A program made the position numbers and the translations under genes. Shown here piece after piece: positions 7,552-16,927 of a stretch of DNA of 23,142 nt; the stretch's first letter is position 1; every line of letters begins with the position of its first letter. Under the pieces are notes generated by a model that had not been told where the DNA came from, searched no databases, and saw only the letters and a program-made list of their open reading frames with translations. This stretch comes from Thalassiosira profunda. Lineage: Eukaryota > Bacillariophyta > Thalassiosirophyceae > Thalassiosirales > Thalassiosiraceae. Location of the stretch: contig JALLAP010001322.1 of the NCBI GenBank assembly GCA_036939355.1, forward strand, positions 1 through 23,142, read 5' to 3'.

Positions 7552-10500
7552 CTATGGATCCCTCGTGGCCAATTCCACCACGCTGCACAGCAAAAGCACT
7601 TTGTCCACAATGCGGTCGAGATCTGGGTTGTCCTTCTTCAATTCATCGAGTCCAGACCGGTGGCATTTGGCTACCAGAGCGTCCTTTCCCGCAACGACGG
7701 AGAAGGTTCGTGGGCGTTGTAGTACAAAGTCGACAAAGCCAAAGACACTGCCCACCGAGTACACCTGCCCTTGCATGCTGAGCTTGATTTTCTGTACTCC
7801 GGCACCCGACAGGATCGATTTGGTCGGCGACGTCCCACTGGTTGATCTGTCATCGAGCAGAACCACCACCGAGCCAGACAACACAACGAAGAACCCATCG
7901 GCATTGGTCCCGGATGCAAAAATTGTTTCTCCAGACGAATAGCGCGTCTCGGAGTGAAACGAGTTGCCACTTTTTTCATACTCAAGGAGGGCATTCGCAT
8001 CTTGCTCGTCCAACCCAAGAAAGTGAGTGAAGGCCGTTGACAACGATATGCCGCCCGAGTCACTGGGTGAAGCCGGAACCAAGTCCTCCAGGCGTCGGAA
8101 CGAGAGTGTCTCTCGAGGCGCTTCCGCTATCAGCTTCTTTTCGCAGAATTGCAACGCTGAAGTGCGACAGAGTTATGAGAGGTCGATCGTGTTGATACAG
8201 CACAACTCATGTTGTGGCGCTCACCTTCGTCCAGGTCATCAAAGAGGATAATCTTCTCGCCATCCGTAGATCCACTTGCTTCGTCCACCTCCAACCGACA
8301 GGCAGTCTCGTGGGTCTGCAGCAACCAGTCGATTCGGCTGTTGGCGCCAGCGGCGCAGACGACCACGTTTCTTCTAGCGCACATCTTTGCAAGCTGCAGG
8401 AAGCAACCGCGAGCCGCGGAAGCATCAACGTTGGACACTGACAATAAATCGAGGACCAGAAACCGAGGCGGTACAGATGGTGTCATCACATTCCGTTTCT
8501 TCCCAATAGTAGGCGAATTGTCTTTCTTGCGTTGGCTCAGCCTTCCACCAAGTGGTGACGCCGCGGAAGGAGACAGTGACTCAGGAAGCCGAACGCTGTC
8601 GATGCGTGAGCGATTAGGCAGTGGACTGTTTACCCTCGTGATCTCCGTTTTCTCCTCGACTGATGCGCTGATTCCTGTCTCCTCAAGGAGATTATGCAGA
8701 ACCTGCATTGCAGAGCCAAAGAAGATGGATCCTCTCAATTCCAGAGTGACGATCTTGGGACAGTATGCATCGTAGACTTGTTTCTCGAGGAACGATCTCT
8801 CTTGCGGTCTCCAAATAGCAAGTGATCGCCTCGATACTCGGACAACGTGGGAGACACTAGCTGATGTCAACACGTAATCAAAGATAGCCACTGCAATGCC
8901 CAAACCAATGCCACCATTGATCCCAAGGAACTGAATTGCCACAAATGTCGCCAGTAGAACCAAGTACTCCGAGAAAAGAAGCTGGTGTGGCGGGCAGGTG
9001 AGTTATTGCAAGTTTGGTGGAGTTGCAATCCGCATGTCTCTTACCTTGTGCCTCACTTCGATTATCCACTCGTACATCAAATCGAATCCAATGAACATCA
9101 ACGTCGACCCTAAGAAGAAGAGAGGCGCCACCTCTAGGAAATTCACCGTCGACACCACGACGGCAATGAAAGTGCATGCAACCAAGATTCCAACCCATCT
9201 CGATCGACAGCCCGTCCGATACGTGAATATAGTTTGGCTGAAGATATAACTCCCCGTAAACCCACCACCCAACCCAGATACAACTGGTGTAGGAACAAAA
9301 ACAAGATGAGATGAGATGATCATGCAATTTCGTGATACCCTGGACAGGCCCACATGCTTACAGTTGCTGATGCCCACAGTCATCAGCTCGTTGTTGACAT
9401 CCAGCGCCTCTCCCATATCCATAGAAATCGCTGCCACATCCAGGCAAGAACTAAAGCTGACGACGAATACCATTCCTATCACACAAGCGAATGAGATGAG
9501 TATGCACGAAGACAAATGATGAACTTTCCCCGCAGCACTCACCAGCCCAAGTTGCAATGATTTCTGTCGCCAGATCCCACCGCACCTTCCCAAAATCTAC
9601 CAAGTCAAACAAGGCATTTACTGGGACAGGAGGAGAAATCTGCATCATGATGAGCAAGAGAACGTGAGATCATGCGATACCTCACACGAAGGCCACACAA
9701 GCAACACGGGATATATCTCACCTCCCCAACCCATCCTCCCTCTCTTGCATCTGCAATGCTCCACCCTTTGACGAACAGAATCGTGTAGAACAGTACGGGG
9801 ATAGCTACCATCGACAATGGAAGCATGGCCTCGTCCTTGCATTTCCGGGCAACCAATGTCAAAAAGATTCCCGACATAATGCCTGCATGATGCAAAATGT
9901 CAGTGAGCACGTCGTTACTTGCACCTGCAAAACTTGTGGATATATGAACTTACCAGGAAACGCCAGTATAAGCGGCTGTTCGTGGAACAGTTTGCCCCAG
10001 TCTGAAGGTCTCATAATCGTTGTGCCGATGCACAGTGCAACGCCGGCCTCGAAGCAAAAATACCCGATGAAAGCTAGATATCCGCCGACAACAGGCAGTG
10101 GCAGGTACGCCACGGCGTCCGCGAGGCGAAACTTCCCGGCCACGATGAGCAGCGCCCCCAGGCACGCCGTCGACAGTCCCAGAAGCACGATCGTCGTTGA
10201 GAGAACCGTCACCACCACCTCCTCGTCCACGCCATCCTTTCCTCCGGCGTCGTCGATGATAGAATTGGCAATTCTTCTTGTCATGGCGCTCAGAAAGATG
10301 AGCCCGGCGTCCTGCACCTGCCCGATCGAAAAGGGCAGCGACGAGAAGATGGTGAAGCAAAACTGGTGCACCACCGAGCTGAGAATCACCAATTTGCTCA
10401 ACGCGTTGATGTGCGGCTGGAAGACGTTGTGGTTGAAGATGACCGAGGCGTAGCCGTACAGGCAGGGAACGCACATGATGCTGTTGACCGCCGCGTATAT

Positions 10501-10851
10501 GACGTAGTAAATGAAGCTCTGGCCCTTTTGTTCCTCGGCACCCTCCTTCTTCTCTTGGATCGTCCCCAGCGTCGGTGCACCCGCTCGAGCCCCGTCCGCC
10601 TCGCCCTTCGAGTCTTGAAACGAAAAGCTGCGCAGCAGCGGGCTCGTCAGCAGCGACCCCTGCGAGGGAGACCGCTCCCCGGCCGAAGGTGCATCCCTCT
10701 GGGGCGAGCGCGGGAGGGAGGGTCGGAAGGCGTGGGGGCCCGCGTCGAGCGATTCCAGGGACGCGTGGAGGTGGATGGGGCGGCCGCCGTCGCCGTCGCC
10801 GTGGGCGGTGGACCCGTAGTCGCGGCGATTGGGCCGGGTGGGGGACGGCAT
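7552..10851 (-). CDS. SulP-family anion transporter with STAS and cyclic-nucleotide-binding domains
   Basis: Seven exons: 10851-9954, 9882-9722, 9639-9543, 9475-9362, 9283-9045, 8981-8225 and 8156-7552. Introns are 71, 82, 67, 78, 63 and 68 nt, all GT-AG with GTAAG or GTGAG donors. Exons sum to 2871 nt (956 residues) with every junction in frame, and junctions restore family motifs such as AFPG|IMSG, TWAG|MVFVVSFSSCLD, GISN|FVSGLGGGFTG and EVRHK|LLFSEYLVLLATF. A disordered N-terminus (about 1-110) precedes the membrane region (about 115-545). A STAS domain (about 575-765) starts at KIVTLELRGSIFFGS and ends ALQFCEKKL. A cNMP-binding fold (about 790-935) contains ETIFASGTNADGFFVVLSG and VGSVFGFVDF. 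SulP proteins move sulfate, bicarbonate or other anions. The STAS plus cNMP layout also occurs in fungal vacuolar relatives such as yeast Vsb1, so substrate and membrane are open. ATG 10851 is the first in-frame ATG; the frame is open upstream only via TTG at 10992. Confidence 0.85.
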
Positions 10852-10919
10852 CGTGTGAGGGGGGAGGGAAGGGGTGATGGGTGTGGATGGCTGCGAGAGG
10901 TGACGAGAGGTGACGAGGG

Positions 10920-11044
10920 CAATTATTAGGGGTAAACAAATGGTAGTGGCACTTGAGATTGAACTGGATCGTGGTAAATAATTTGTCGTCAATAGATTGT
11001 GACGCTAATGTTTTGCATCAATTTGTGCATTCCCTTACACCTAC
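10920..11044 (-). repeat. Promoter module, copy A (blocks Z and X), upstream of SulP
   Basis: Read on the minus strand, block Z (11044-11007) is followed after 57 nt by block X (10949-10920), which contains GTTTACCCCTAATAATTG. Block X matches 18008-18037 at 29 of 30 bases. Block Z matches 17916-17952 apart from a few single-base indels. X ends 68 nt before the SulP ATG. The intervening sequence is only weakly alignable. The order, orientation and distance to the start codon match copy B. Confidence 0.8.
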
Positions 11045-11078
11045 TTGCTGAGGCGTGCAAACGACCCTGTCGGTCGTC

Positions 11079-11113
11079 GTCGCTGCGCCTACGGGCGCCA
11101 TGGTGCATGCACC
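11079..11113 (-). repeat. 35-bp block Y, copy A (contains a 12-bp palindrome and an orphan ATG)
   Basis: The minus strand reads GGTGCATGCACC (a perfect palindrome), then ATG and CGCCCGTAGGCGCAGCGAC after one variable base. It matches 18097-18131 at 34 of 35 bases. In copy B this block is the start codon and first codons (MTPVGAA) of the secreted START-like gene. Here it opens a 27-codon frame, MAPVGAATTTDR..., that stops quickly. It lies 34 nt upstream of block Z, on the opposite side of the module from copy B. Confidence 0.78.
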
Positions 11114-11217
11114 TTCTTCTTGAGCGGCAAGTGGGGTGCAACCTGGTGCAACGCGCGCGCTGGAATCGCGGCAACGTCAATCGAGTGGCAGCGGTCTTCT
11201 CGCCAGCGGATAAAGAC

Positions 11218-12303
11218 ATGTTCGACGCAGCTGTGCTCCTCCTCCTCCTGGGGCTCCTCGCACCCCACGCCTCGTCGCTGACGGCGCCCCTGGGGACACG
11301 CGATGCATCCTCGCTCCTTCAGCGCCCCCACGCCGCGACGCCGCGGACGATGGTGCCGCTCTCGTGCCCGCCGCTTCTGTTGCTGCAATCGTCCGAGCCG
11401 ATAATAACTGCCGAGGGATGCGAATTGCTGTGCCGATACTTCGATCGGCGGTGCAAAACAAATGAGGCATGCAAGCTCAGTGACCACGAGATGTGCGCGG
11501 CAGAGGATCTATTGCATAATGTGCACGATGTCGTCGATGCGGTGACCAACTGCCGGCGGCACGATGGGGAGATGCAAATACCGCGCTACGTCAGATATGA
11601 ATCGGCACTAATAAACGAGAAGATGCTGCTTGATTCGAAGGAATTTGGAGAGGCGCTCCTCCCTGATGGTCTCCATTGCGACACCAATAATGGCAAACTG
11701 TTCCGACACATCACGGCGATACTTTATCTGACGAACAACGAGGAGGGAATGGCGGCGAATGGAGAGTGTTTCGTCGCTGGCGGGGGCACGACGTTCCCGT
11801 TGGCTGTCCCTCACGCCGAGGATCGAATAGAATGCGATGATGTTGAGTTGCAAAATGCAGCAGGAAGTCTGCTCGAGCGGAACATCCATCATACGAAGAA
11901 GAGAGTTGAAGACGAAGATGCTGCAGCCGACGCGAAAATCCTCGAGAAGGCTGCCCTGGATGCTTTTTTCAGTGCAAGCTCAATCAGATTCAATGGGCAG
12001 TTTGGCAGCACGCAACAAAAAGGCTTGCGGGTGATGCCCGCGGCAGGAAAACTGATTTACTTCCACAACGTGAACGACAATGGGATGCCTGATCCACTGT
12101 CGTTCCACGGAGGAGAGGAGTTGATTGACATCATAACTGCTGACAACGACCCGATAGATTTGCCTCAGGCTTTTGCTCGAACAAAGAGCATTCTGGTTTT
12201 CTTCAAAGAGGTTCCGCTAGAGTCGTTCAAGGACAGTGGGAGGGAGGGTTTTGCAAAGCAGGTTCGCATGGCGAGAAGCTGGACAAGAGAAAGGTATTAC
12301 TGA
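11218..12303 (+). CDS. Secreted/organellar 2OG-Fe(II) oxygenase, prolyl 4-hydroxylase-like
   Basis: The 361-residue product from ATG 11218 begins with a signal peptide (MFDAAVLLLLLGLLAPHASS) followed by LTAPLG. ER/Golgi entry is likely; a plastid route with Leu at the cleavage site is possible but weaker. The double-stranded beta-helix core is recognisable: an HxD iron motif (His153-Cys-Asp155 in LHCDTN), then FRHITAILYLTN, GGGTTFPLAV, the strand GLRVMPAAGKLIYFHN, and the distal His297 in SFHGGEEL. These match the P4H-type 2OG oxygenase pattern that hydroxylates Pro in secreted proteins. Two oddities: about 140 residues separate the metal ligands because of an acidic insertion (VEDEDAAADAK), and the Lys/Arg expected about ten residues after the distal His to bind 2-oxoglutarate is not there. 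It may be divergent or inactive. It converges on the AMBRA1-like gene, with 97 bp between stops. Confidence 0.7.
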   Translation: MFDAAVLLLLLGLLAPHASSLTAPLGTRDASSLLQRPHAATPRTMVPLSCPPLLLLQSSEPIITAEGCELLCRYFDRRCKTNEACKLSDHEMCAAEDLLHNVHDVVDAVTNCRRHDGEMQIPRYVRYESALINEKMLLDSKEFGEALLPDGLHCDTNNGKLFRHITAILYLTNNEEGMAANGECFVAGGGTTFPLAVPHAEDRIECDDVELQNAAGSLLERNIHHTKKRVEDEDAAADAKILEKAALDAFFSASSIRFNGQFGSTQQKGLRVMPAAGKLIYFHNVNDNGMPDPLSFHGGEELIDIITADNDPIDLPQAFARTKSILVFFKEVPLESFKDSGREGFAKQVRMARSWTRERYY

Positions 12304-12400
12304 CCTGCACAGCATTCGTCTGCATCGGTGCCAAATGACATGTACTCATAAGATATTATACATTGACGAAGGAACAATGAGGCTCTCTTTCTACAAAATC

Positions 12401-15360
12401 TCAGTCTTCATCCACCGCCTCGTAATAATTCCACGGCCGACAAGCCATCACGCGCACCCGGCCCTGCTTCGTGCCGTACACGAACCCGTGGCCGCTCTCG
12501 GGGTGAAACCGGGCAATGTTCACGTCGTCGTCCTCGCACGTGAGAGTGCACACGTGCTTCATCCCCTTCTTGACGTTGTACAGGCTCGTCACCGGATGCC
12601 GCGTCGGCTCCCCGTCGTGCACGCTCGGGATGCTCTCGCGCACCCCGTACCCCAACAAGCAGTACTCCCCCGTCGGCGACAGCTTGACGCACGTGACGCC
12701 GGAGCTCTTCGCGCCGTCGAGGGGCGCCGCCACGAGGAGGCGCCCCAGCTCGGGGTACCGCCGCATGCTCTCCGTGCGCACCACCTTCGGATCCAGCGGC
12801 GTCAGCTCTCCGTTGGGAGGGGGCGACGCGTCCAGCGACACCGCCACGATGTGCGGGACGTACCGCCCGCCCTCCTCCTGATGGACGGGGTGCGAGGGCG
12901 CCACGACCGACAGCGGGTGCGGAGTGTGCTGGACCCGCGACGGACCGCCCGGGATGTGCGACACGTTGCGCTTTCCGGGAGGGGAGGGCGGTTCCAACGA
13001 GGCCATGCTGAAATTCGGCGGGGGCGTCCGTGGGTCCGCGAAGGAGTGCTGCGCGCGCGGCGGGGGCGACGAGACGTTCGATCCCATCCGGCTCGCGGGG
13101 GACCTCGTGGGCGTGCCCTCNAAACGAGAAAGACGGTCACACATCAACTCACATTGCTCAGCGATTCCTTCAGCACCGGGTAGTTCCACCGCAGTTCGCC
13201 GTCGTCGCTCACCTCCCCGCCCCGATTCGCCGCGCCGCCAGACGCCACGTCCCTTGCGCTGGGGTTCACCACCGCGTCCAAATCGAAGTCCCACAATCGG
13301 AGGTGGAAGGACATGCCGCCCCCCGACATGCCCCCCCGGGCAGTCCGCCCGGCGCCTCGATTGGGCAACCCCTCGTTCGAGCTCGCGGGATTGACCCCGC
13401 CCACGATCACGGTGGATCCGTCGGGCGGGAAGTGCACGCACCGCAATGCGCTCTCGTGCTTGAAGTCGATGGTTTGTCCGGCGGGGAACGACCCCTCCTG
13501 GGAGCGGTCGAGGATGCGGGAGTCCGACTCCCGCGCCGGCGCTGCGGGCTGCATCCCGCCGTCCCTCGCCGCCTCTCTCAATTTGCGCTTGCGCTTCCGC
13601 GCCTCCTCGTTGTAATCCCACAAGTGCAACGTGCTCCCGCTCGCCATGGCCAAAATTTCCCCGGAGGGGTGGAAGCTCAGCGAGATGATCGCCGAGTGGA
13701 GGCGGATCATGCGGAGGCACACCCCGATGCCGTCCTCCGAGTTGTACGGGTCGTTTTGGGGGTCGCACCACGCGGGATCGTCGGGGGGGATCCCGGCCTC
13801 GGCCAGGGCGAGGGCGGCGTAGTCGTCGTCCTCCGCGTCGAGTTGCATCTGCGCCGGCAGGCCCCCGTTGGGTCGGGCGGTATTGGCGCAGCGCGCCCCG
13901 CCCTCGTCGTCGGCCTCGGCCAGCGTCTTCCGCCACGGATGCTCCACCACCGCCCTCGGACTTGTCGCGCGGTACGGAGGACTGCCTGCCGCGTTCCCCC
14001 TTCCCCCCTCCCCAAAATCGTACCGTCCCCGCCACCGTCGCTCCCGCTCCATCCTTCGGACCTTCCGCGCCGCCTCCCTCTGGAAGTTCCAATCCCACAC
14101 CCGCACCTGGTACCCCAGGCATCCGCTCGCCACCACCCGGGGATTGGACGGGTGGAACTTGACCGTCCACGGCGTGCGGGGGTGGCCCTCCAAATTTCGG
14201 AGCAGTTTGCCCGTGTGGCAGCACGTCACCTTGACGGTGTGGTCGCCGTGCGTCGAGGCGAGGGTGCGGCCGTCGGGGGATACGGCGATGGAGATGGTGG
14301 AGACGGCGGGGCTGGGTGTCGCGGTCCGGCGGGGGGGCGGCGGGGGTCCCCCCCACTGCCTTTGTGGTTGCTGCTGCTGCTGTTGTTGCCGATGCTGGGC
14401 CTGGGCCCACGGCCCCCGTCCGGCGCCACCCCCCTGGACCGTCCCGCTCCCGTCCGACGCCGGGCGGCGGATGGGCCGCGCTCCCGGCCCCAATCGCGCG
14501 GGCAAATTGTGCTGCCTTAAATGCTGCTGCAATTGCCGATTCGTCTCGCGCTGCTCCCGCGTCAGTCGCTCTTCGGCGCGCGGTTGACTCCCCCCGCCCC
14601 CATTCCCGCCCCCGAGGTGCTTGAGGTAGCCCGCCTGGAATTTGGTCGCGGCGGCGTATTCTCCAAACGCGGTGATTTCCGAGGACACGTCGATGGGGCT
14701 GGGAACGCGGTCGTCGAGCGGCTTGGCCGCCGGGGCGGCGTGGACGCCGGCCAAGTCCGCGGCGGGCGAGGCGTTGGACGGCGTGTGGAAGTGGTGCGGA
14801 AGCTGCGTCGGGGTGCGCGGGCACACCTGCCGCGCCGGGGGGGAGTGGTATTTGTTGTTGTCAGCATCCTCCGTCGCCATGGGCGTGGTGGGCGACGACG
14901 GTCCCCCGTTCACCGGAGTGGACAGCACGTCCAAATGCCGGTCGCTCCCCGGCGAGTTCCTCGCCCCGTCCCCGCCCCCGCCTGCACCTTCCCCCGCAGC
15001 GCCCCTCAAAAACCGCGCATTCCGGAACCGCGGCCCGCCCGTACTCCGATCGTCCAGGATGCGCACGAGGTTCCTCCCCCGGCACTGGGCGTGGCCCGGG
15101 AAGTGGAGGATCTTGTACGCGTCCACGTCGAAGGGGTCGGGCGCGTTCATCCACTCCGATCCGTCCGGCTGCATGCCGTCGTTTTGGTTGTTGTTCTGGG
15201 CGAGCTGGCCCTCCTCCTCGTTATTTTCCCAACTTTCCATAGTTTGATCCTCCCGCGCCGCGTCGTCGCCGTCGCCGTCCCCGAGGACGGCCTCGGCCGC
15301 GGCCTGCGCGGCAGCCCACGCGCCCCGCTCGGCCTCGGCGTCGGAGCGCGCGGACGACAT
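12401..15360 (-). CDS. AMBRA1-like WD40-repeat protein
   Basis: Exons 15360-13153 and 13117-12401 are joined by a short intron with a GTGAGT donor at 13152 and GAG acceptor ending at 13118. The join is phase 0 (ESLSN|GTPTRSP) and gives 974 residues. Without splicing the frame stops three codons later. After a disordered N-terminus with a Gln run (around residue 320), WD repeats read ISIAVSPDGRTLASTHGDH, then GHPRTPWTVKFHP, then VVASGCLGYQVRVWDW. Further repeats appear at IISLSFHPSGEILAMASG/LHLWDY, LRCVHFPPDGSTVIVGG, FHLRLWDFD and, after the intron, GVTCVKLSPTGEYCLLGYG. The GH-RTPW-FHP and ASGCLDG-like strings are characteristic of AMBRA1. In animals AMBRA1 links Beclin-1 autophagy and acts as a DDB1-CUL4 substrate receptor; the same role here is inference. 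Long low-complexity insertions split the propeller. A single N at 13121 lies inside the intron. Confidence 0.78.
13118..13152 (-). other. 35-nt intron carrying the only ambiguous base
   Basis: The donor GTGAGT is canonical and the phase-0 acceptor is GAG at 13120-13118; the N at 13121 is the base immediately before it. At 35 nt this is about half the length of the other introns here. The N may stand for collapsed or missing intron sequence rather than one unknown base. Confidence 0.55.
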
Positions 15361-15654
15361 TAATTTTTCTGTTTGTATTGGCCCACAAAAGCTGGCGATG
15401 CCGCTTCCGCCAACGGCGACCCCGCCCAGATGGCTTCGTGAGGCGGCTGCAGAGGGCCCTGGCGGCTATTGACCTGCAGGCGGCCTGCTCTTCGTCGTCG
15501 TCGGGACTTCGAAGGGGGGTGGGCGCGTGGCCGCGCGGGGTTGAATTGTGGGCTGTAATTGGGAGTTCACGACAGATGGCACAGGGTGAAGGTGAAGGTG
15601 AAGAGTGGAAGAGGGCATGGCGGCGGAAAGCGGGCGGCGGCGCGGCATTTCAAT
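15361..15654. promoter_or_regulatory. Divergent promoter region, AMBRA1-like / HNH protein
   Basis: This 294-bp spacer lies between outward-facing starts at 15360 (minus) and 15655 (plus). It contains a short (GGTGAA)3 hexamer repeat at about 15585-15602 and G-rich sequence. The HNH frame is open back to 15559 but only through a TTG. No clear promoter motif is seen. Confidence 0.4.
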
Positions 15655-16881
15655 ATGACGGTCCGCAATGGTACCTCCTCAGTTGGCTGTGTGGGAGCTT
15701 CGATCGGCGGCGGTCCGCGCTCGCCCACATCTCCGCTACATGCACCGTCCTCGCCCGACGTCATTGGCACGCCCGGTGCATCGCGCCTGTCTCGGAAGCA
15801 GGACAATCTTCCCGTGGTGCAATCGATCCAATCCACTTTTAATGATCTGCGGCTGAGGGCAAAAGACCTCTTGCCGGACGACAACGCGCTCCCAACATTT
15901 CTAGCGGGCACGCTCGCCTTCTACGCCACCGCCTTCTCCTCGCAGCTGGTGCAGCACCGGCTCCTCAGGGTGAGCACGGGCACGCGGCCGGCCATCATCC
16001 CGACGGCGGTGGGTGCCGCGACGGTGGCGCTGGGGAGCTGGGCGGGCCACCTGGCGGGGATCGGCACACTGGCGTGCTGGGGCGCCGCCAAGGATGCGTG
16101 GAGAGAAAGCCGGGTGGTGCAGGATGCACCGAAGGTGGGGGGAATTGCAATGCAATCGGTGAGGGAAATGACGCGGCCGATGAAGGCATTTGCAGATGGT
16201 TTGAGCAGGGGCGAGAAAAGGGAGAGGAGGGAAGCGTGGCTGCACGCCGCCAGAATCTGCCTCCTCGGACTGCTCACCTACAAGACGGTCTTCCGATCGC
16301 ACTTCTCCTCCCTCGCGCCCTCGAGCTACACGGCCCGCGGATCGTTCGCGCGCATCGGCATACCGGCCCCTCCCAACTTCAACTACGCCACCAAAGCGCA
16401 GCGGGCGAAGATCGAACAGATCGGAAGGTGGTGGGGCTGCCACACCTGCGGGAGCCGCATGGTCTTCTCCAATCTCGCCAAAAATGTGCCCAAGTTTCAC
16501 GGGGACCACATCCCGCCGGTGGCGGTGGCGAAGCAGATCAACCGTCGGTGGTACCGGCGGCCGTTCGGGTGGGAGGTGGCGCAGAAGTTCTACCCACAGT
16601 GTCGGAATTGCAGCAACAAGCAGGGAGGGTTGCTGTCGAAGGCGGTGAACGCGGGCCACGGCAACTTGCACATGGTGGGCGGCGGAGAGGAGAGTTACTT
16701 TCATGGGAGGCGGCTGCGGATAGGACATTTGACGGGCGGTGTGGTGGCCGTGTTGACTGTGGGCAGTGATTCCTCGGATCTGGTGGAAGCCAGCCGTGCG
16801 AGAGTGCGCTCGGTCCAAGAGTGGGTGCAAGATTTGGGCAAGGCGATGAAGGAGCGAGTGGAAAGCCTGTGGAGAAAGTGA
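15655..16881 (+). CDS. Membrane-anchored HNH/treble-clef domain protein
   Basis: The 408-residue product starts at the first in-frame ATG (15655). A Ser/Pro-rich N-terminus is followed by probable membrane-associated segments: LPTFLAGTLAFYATAF (about 78-100), a Gly/Ala-rich stretch with AAVALGS-type composition (about 110-140) and ARICLLGLLTYKTVF (about 195-215). The C-terminal domain has a zinc-binding HNH-like layout: Cys262 and Cys265 (CHTCG), then GDHIPP with Asp284-His285, then Cys316 and Cys319 (CRNCSNKQGG). DH is the position of the metal-activating His in HNH nucleases, and the two CxxC pairs form the structural zinc site. A conserved asparagine is plausible in NCSNKQ. Whether it cuts nucleic acid is unknown; attachment to a membrane is unusual for a nuclease and could mean an organelle location. 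It converges on the next gene, with 46 bp between stops. Confidence 0.7.
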   Translation: MTVRNGTSSVGCVGASIGGGPRSPTSPLHAPSSPDVIGTPGASRLSRKQDNLPVVQSIQSTFNDLRLRAKDLLPDDNALPTFLAGTLAFYATAFSSQLVQHRLLRVSTGTRPAIIPTAVGAATVALGSWAGHLAGIGTLACWGAAKDAWRESRVVQDAPKVGGIAMQSVREMTRPMKAFADGLSRGEKRERREAWLHAARICLLGLLTYKTVFRSHFSSLAPSSYTARGSFARIGIPAPPNFNYATKAQRAKIEQIGRWWGCHTCGSRMVFSNLAKNVPKFHGDHIPPVAVAKQINRRWYRRPFGWEVAQKFYPQCRNCSNKQGGLLSKAVNAGHGNLHMVGGGEESYFHGRRLRIGHLTGGVVAVLTVGSDSSDLVEASRARVRSVQEWVQDLGKAMKERVESLWRK

Positions 16882-16927
16882 AGGTGCGGCTGAATGCAAC
16901 AACCCTCAGGAGGCGGGATGCTAATTG

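Larger units (their letters stand above)
10852..11217. promoter_or_regulatory. Divergent promoter region between SulP and 2OG-oxygenase genes
   Basis: This 366-bp region between the SulP start (10851, minus) and the preferred oxygenase start (11218, plus) contains all blocks of promoter-module copy A (10920-11044 plus 11079-11113). Between the module and the SulP ATG, around 10891-10919, the minus strand has a short tandem CTCGTCACCT repeat. In-frame ATGs for the oxygenase exist at 11008 and 11107. They are disfavoured because they would bury the signal peptide that begins at 11218. Confidence 0.5.

Noticed and set aside
10852..10992. Extension of SulP to 10992
   Set aside because: Opens with TTG and reads through promoter block X; the first ATG is at 10851.
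13030..14520. Long plus-strand frame (about 496 codons) opposite the AMBRA1-like gene
   Set aside because: Pro/Arg/His-rich translation without ordered motifs; it is the antisense shadow of GC-rich WD40 coding sequence, which has clear family motifs on the other strand.
13154..14824. Upstream part of the minus-strand frame that ends at 12401
   Set aside because: Only its downstream part (13117-12401) continues the WD40 protein; upstream of the splice site it is out of frame with the motif-bearing exon and is low-complexity.
15559..15654. N-terminal extension of the HNH protein
   Set aside because: Starts at TTG and is derived from a GGTGAA hexamer repeat; the first ATG is at 15655.
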